DNA of 15,612 nucleotides from Methanosarcinales archaeon (GTDB lineage Archaea > Halobacteriota > Methanosarcinia > Methanotrichales > Methanotrichaceae). The DNA is taken from assembly GCA_013415595.1 (NCBI GenBank), contig JAAEEW010000109.1, forward strand, positions 1-15,612, given 5' to 3'. The position numbers and the translations under genes are program-made. Below the pieces are notes generated by a model that was not told where the DNA came from, did not search any database, and saw only the letters and a program-made list of their open reading frames with translations. Below, piece after piece: positions 12,613 to 15,612 of this stretch; position 1 is the stretch's first letter, and each line of letters opens with the position of its first letter.

Positions 12613-14814
12613 ATGCTTGGCGTTAGACATAAATTTCCAAACCTCCCCGAGCGGATCTCCGGCCTCGGGGAGCTGGCATACAATCTGTGGTGGAGCTGGC
12701 ATCCAGAGGGAAGGGAGCTGTTCAAGATCCTCAGCCGCACCGGCTGGCATCTGAGCGTCCATAATCCGGTTATGATGCTGCACCAGCTCGACCAGGAGGT
12801 GCTCAGCAACGCGGCCAAAGACCCTCATTTTCTCAGACATTACGATGCGGTCATGGCCCGGTTCGAGAAGAGCATGGACCTGTCCAGCGGCTGGTTCTGC
12901 GCCAACGTGGGCGATCCCCACCAGGACGTGATCGCCTATTTCTCTGCGGAATTCGGCCTTCATCACGCCCTGCCCTTTTATGCCGGCGGCCTGGGATTTC
13001 TGGCCGGAGATTTTCTGAAGGAATGCAGTGACCTGGGCATCCCCCTGGTCGGCCTGGGCTTCATGTATCCCCAGGGCTATCTGAGGCAGAAGATCACCCC
13101 CAACGGATGGCAGGCGGGAGCCTGCGAGATCGTGGACCGGGAGAACGCTCCCATTCGCCGGGTTGTGGACAAGGACGGCAATCCTCTGGTGGTCAGGGTG
13201 CCCATCATAGACCCCCCCATCTTTCTGGCGGTGTGGAAGGTGCAGGTGGGAAGAACCGAGCTGTACCTCATGGATACGGCCATCGAGGCCAACACCCCTG
13301 AGAACCGGCTGATCTCGGACCGCCTTTACGCCGGGAATCCGGAGCAGAGGTTGCGGCAGGAGATACTGCTGGGCATCGGGGGAGTGGCCGTCCTTCGGGC
13401 CTTGGGAAAGTCCTTCTCCATCCTGCATCTGAACGAGGGCCATCCGGCCTTCGCCGTCCTGGAGAGGATCAGGGAGCTGATGGGTGAAGGCCAGTCCTTC
13501 GAGGACGCCTTCGAGATGGTCCGCTCCACCACCGTCTTTACCACCCATACCCCCGTTCCCGCAGGCCACGACGTCTTCCCCTTCGAGCTGATGAAGAAGT
13601 ATTTCAGCTCCTACCTTCCCGCCCTGAGGCTGGACTACCAGAGGTTGTTCGAGCTGGGGACCAATCCGGCCAGCACCAGCGGTTTCAACATGACCGCCTT
13701 TGCCCTCCGGGCATCGGCCTATCACAACTGCGTCAGCAAGAGGCACCAGGAGGTAACCCGGGAGATGTGGCACTCCATGTGGCCCGATCTGAAGGTGGAC
13801 GAGGTTCCCATCGACTACGTCACCAACGGGGTGCACGTGCCCAGCTGGATCGATCGCCGGCTGGGGGACGTGATCCTGAACAGGTACCTGGGGCGGGACT
13901 GGCTGGACGAGCAGGACAACCCCCGCATCTGGGAGCTGATCGACGAGATTCCGGACGAGATCGTCTGGGAGCACCACAACCTGATGAAGAGGATGCTGAT
14001 CAGCAAGATCAGGGAGCGGGCCAGGCTGAAGTGGCTGGACAAGGAGACGGCCGATCCCAACATAGTCATGGCCTCGGGAGTTCTCCTGGACCCCACAGCT
14101 CTCACTCTGGGATTCGCCCGGCGGTTTGCCTCATACAAGCGTCCCACCCTGATGCTCCAGGATATGGAGCGACTGAAGCGAATCGTCAACAACATGTGGA
14201 GGCCGGTGCAGATCATCTTCGCCGGCAAGGCTCACCCCGACGACCAGTTCAGCAAGGAGACGCTGCAAAGGGTATTCAATGCTGCAAAGGATCAGTCGTT
14301 CGGTGGGCGGATCGCCTTCGTGGAGGATTACGACGAGCAACTGGCCCAGTATCTGGTGCACGGCGTGGACGTGTGGGTGAACAATCCCCTGCCCCCCATG
14401 GAGGCCAGCGGGACCAGCGGCATGAAGGCCACCCTGAACGGAGTTCCCCAGCTGAGCACCCTGGACGGCTGGTGGATCGAGGGGTACAACGGCAAGAACG
14501 GATGGGCTTTCCAGGGAGCGGAGGGCGAGAATCGAGACCAGTTGGACGCTCAGGCCATTTACGAGATCCTGGAGAATGAGGTGGTTCCCGCATTCTACGA
14601 GGTGGACAAGGAGGGAGTTCCCAGGCGGTGGGTCAGGTTCATGAAGGAGGCCATGAAGATGACCGGCCCCCACTTCAGCGCCCGCAGGATGGCCAAGGAG
14701 TATACGGAAAAGTTCTATTCCCAGTCTTTGCTGGCGTCCATAAAGATGGAGACGAAGAAGTACCGAAAGCTGGACACCCGGGAGATCAAGGGAGACGTCT
14801 TCCGTCACTTCTGA
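12613..14814 (+). CDS. glgP: Alpha-glucan (glycogen/starch) phosphorylase, GT35
   Basis: 733-residue pyridoxal-phosphate enzyme that releases glucose-1-phosphate from the non-reducing ends of storage glucan. It is the short archaeal/bacterial form with the N-terminal ~100-residue DUF3417-type segment (NLWWSWHPEGRELF). Seen: AYFSAEFGLHHALPFYAGGLG (~108-128), HLNEGHPAFA, TTHTPVPAGHDVF, FARRFASYKRP, and the PLP-lysine block EASGTSGMKATLNG with the lysine near residue 605. This is followed by GWWIEGYNG. The start is the ATG at 12613, with GGAGTGGAG ending 8 nt upstream. It stands alone: no glgA, branching or debranching gene is in view. A T-rich terminator follows at 14839. Its glucose-1-phosphate would, after a mutase step, supply the substrate of ino1, an inferred link. 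Confidence 0.95.
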   Translation: MLGVRHKFPNLPERISGLGELAYNLWWSWHPEGRELFKILSRTGWHLSVHNPVMMLHQLDQEVLSNAAKDPHFLRHYDAVMARFEKSMDLSSGWFCANVGDPHQDVIAYFSAEFGLHHALPFYAGGLGFLAGDFLKECSDLGIPLVGLGFMYPQGYLRQKITPNGWQAGACEIVDRENAPIRRVVDKDGNPLVVRVPIIDPPIFLAVWKVQVGRTELYLMDTAIEANTPENRLISDRLYAGNPEQRLRQEILLGIGGVAVLRALGKSFSILHLNEGHPAFAVLERIRELMGEGQSFEDAFEMVRSTTVFTTHTPVPAGHDVFPFELMKKYFSSYLPALRLDYQRLFELGTNPASTSGFNMTAFALRASAYHNCVSKRHQEVTREMWHSMWPDLKVDEVPIDYVTNGVHVPSWIDRRLGDVILNRYLGRDWLDEQDNPRIWELIDEIPDEIVWEHHNLMKRMLISKIRERARLKWLDKETADPNIVMASGVLLDPTALTLGFARRFASYKRPTLMLQDMERLKRIVNNMWRPVQIIFAGKAHPDDQFSKETLQRVFNAAKDQSFGGRIAFVEDYDEQLAQYLVHGVDVWVNNPLPPMEASGTSGMKATLNGVPQLSTLDGWWIEGYNGKNGWAFQGAEGENRDQLDAQAIYEILENEVVPAFYEVDKEGVPRRWVRFMKEAMKMTGPHFSARRMAKEYTEKFYSQSLLASIKMETKKYRKLDTREIKGDVFRHF

Positions 14815-14838
14815 TCTCCCCTCTCCCCTTTATATTAT

Positions 14839-14880
14839 CCTTTTTTCGGCTCCTTTTTAATCTCCTTTTTTGTCTCCTTC
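14839..14880 (+). terminator. Pyrimidine-rich terminator of glgP
   Basis: Three T-runs (14841-14846, 14853-14857, 14866-14871) in a C/T-rich tract starting 25 nt after the stop codon, a typical archaeal intrinsic termination signal. Confidence 0.65.
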
Positions 14881-14932
14881 TTAAAAGATATTCGGCAATC
14901 CTTTCGCATATCCTCTTCGCTGCTCGATATCC

Positions 14933-15293
14933 TCAACCTTCCGGCAGCTCCTGTGCCCTGCTCTTCAGCCCCCAGGCCAGGACGGCCATGAATGCCGCCA
15001 GGGCGGCCGGGCAGAGGTAGGTCGTCTGATACCATGGGAGGCTGCCCCCTTCTCGAGCTGGCCAGTGCCCCCACCAGGGTGCCGCCCAGGATCACCAGCC
15101 TGGATCCCCGGCGGTCCAGCAGCCAGCCCGCCAGGTTGGAGCCCACCACCACCGCCCTCACCAGAGGAATCATCATCAGGCTGGCCTGGTCGTCCCGGAG
15201 GCCAAAGAGACCATGGCCAGGGAGGGGATGAAGACCAGGCCGGACTGGAGGATGCCGGTCAGGACCGCCAGCAGTCCGGCCAGGCCCGTTTTC
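14933..15293 (-). pseudogene. Decayed C-terminal remnant of an MFS transporter
   Basis: Three minus-strand fragments join into one recognisable transporter tail. Fragment one (15292 to ~15195) reads LAGLLAVLTGILQSGLVFIPSLAMVSLASG. Fragment two (~15195 to ~15060), in another frame, reads DDQASLMMIPLVRAVVVGSN then LAGWLLDRRGSRLVILGG, with the G-x-L-x-DR-x-G-x-R loop of major facilitator proteins. Fragment three, back in the first frame, reads LPWYQTTYLCPAALAAFMAV and ends at TGA 14935-14933. Two compensating frameshifts separate them, and a TAG precedes the first fragment. Only about 120 of the usual 400 or more residues remain, so the gene is truncated as well as shifted. The substrate cannot be judged. 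Confidence 0.7.
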
Positions 15294-15329
15294 TAGCAGC
15301 CCGTCTTCTAGCAGCCTGTCTCCTGTCAG
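15285..15329. repeat. Three 15-base tandem repeats
   Basis: CCCGTTTTCTAGCAG, CCCGTCTTCTAGCAG and CCTGTCTCCTGTCAG follow each other without gap; the first two differ at one base. They lie at the truncated 5' edge of the MFS remnant. The following bases (to ~15380) hold looser C/T-rich echoes. Confidence 0.7.
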
Positions 15330-15519
15330 ACCGTTTCTTTCCTGATCCCTGTCTTCTTCAGACCTGGCCGGCCGACTGCCTTCTCCAGGGCTGAAAAATC
15401 TCTACAATTTGATTAACTTTTGAATTATTAATGACCGACCGCCAGGTCACTCTTCAGACCGAATTTGCGGCTGATTGAAGGCCTAAATTACATAATGGGC
15501 AATATTGCATATCCGGAAA

Positions 15520-15586
15520 GTTTATATTGTCAAATGAGATAGGATGATTTGTCAGGGAGGGGATATAAGCCCGCGGGAGGGTCATG
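15520..15586 (+). promoter_or_regulatory. Promoter and possible start of a gene at the right edge
   Basis: GTTTATATT (15520-15528) is a good TATA box, preceded by AATATTGCATATCC, in the A/T-rich last 200 bases. GGGAGGGG at 15555-15562 and GGGAGGG at 15575-15581 resemble ribosome-binding sites, and the ATG at 15584 opens MLQDVNTCN to the edge. Spacing to that ATG is short, so the true start may lie outside the window. Confidence 0.35.
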
Positions 15587-15612
15587 CTTCAAGATGTAAA
15601 TACCTGTAATTA

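Noticed and set aside
12253..13977. Long minus-strand open frame continuing upstream of the TIR/NDT-like gene
   Set aside because: It is antisense to glgP, whose sequence is clearly that of a phosphorylase; the frame stays open because of GC-rich codon bias and its product has low-complexity, non-protein-like composition. The real gene begins at 12252.
13767..14579. Plus-strand open frame of 270 codons inside glgP
   Set aside because: Out-of-frame shadow of the phosphorylase gene with biased composition and no family resemblance.
15543..15608. Small peptide gene beginning with the ATG at 15543
   Set aside because: Only about 21 codons before a TAA, overlapping the predicted transcription start, with no ribosome-binding site ahead.

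Overview
The window reads as chromosome of a GC-rich methanogenic archaeon, most likely of the Methanothrix (Methanosaeta)/Methanosarcinales group. The archaeal signs are TATA-type promoters about 25 bases upstream of short or absent leaders, a tRNA gene without encoded CCA, an archaeal-type prolyl-tRNA synthetase, a tetraether-synthase-like radical SAM enzyme, and an archaeal/actinobacterial-type inositol-phosphate synthase. The genus is an inference from gene content. TGA is an ordinary stop for most genes here.

Layout. 1-1174 (minus): a SpoIIM/DUF95 membrane protein overlaps the start of proS by 4 nt; proS runs off the left edge. 1381-1989 (minus): LysE-family exporter with a near-leaderless promoter. 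2111-2184 (minus): tRNA-Ala(GGC). 2325-2909 (minus): DUF502 membrane protein. 3079-6214 (minus): three genes in one direction, in transcription order a Tes-like radical SAM enzyme, a UbiA-family prenyltransferase broken by one in-frame TGA, and a GT2 glycosyltransferase overlapping the UbiA 3' end by 32 nt. This looks like a membrane-lipid or lipid-linked-glycan cluster. Divergently from it, 6582-6944 and 7102-7479 (plus) encode two small tandem paralogues with a CxxC zinc-ribbon-like start; I do not recognise the family.

7480-7964 is a gene-free, hairpin-rich stretch. 7965-8273 (plus) is a small ferritin resembling the encapsulated-ferritin domain, followed by rlmH (8359-8841). 9001-9627 (minus) is a secreted, sequon-rich surface protein. 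10104-11240 (minus) is myo-inositol-1-phosphate synthase, the entry point to inositol phospholipids. 11377-12252 (minus) is a two-part protein with a C-terminal nucleoside-deoxyribosyltransferase/TIR-like domain. 12613-14814 (plus) is an alpha-glucan phosphorylase. 14933-15293 (minus) is the decayed C-terminal remnant of an MFS transporter, and the right edge carries a promoter for a gene beginning at or beyond the end.

Functional themes are membrane lipids (Tes, UbiA, GT2, inositol-phosphate synthase), carbohydrate reserve use (glucan phosphorylase), iron storage (ferritin) and translation (ProS, tRNA-Ala, RlmH). Several intergenic spacers carry short tandem duplications with 11-, 14-15- and 27-base units. 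The least explained items are the paralogous zinc-ribbon pair, the interrupted UbiA gene inside the Tes cluster, the ferritin without a visible encapsulin, and the TIR/NDT-like protein.
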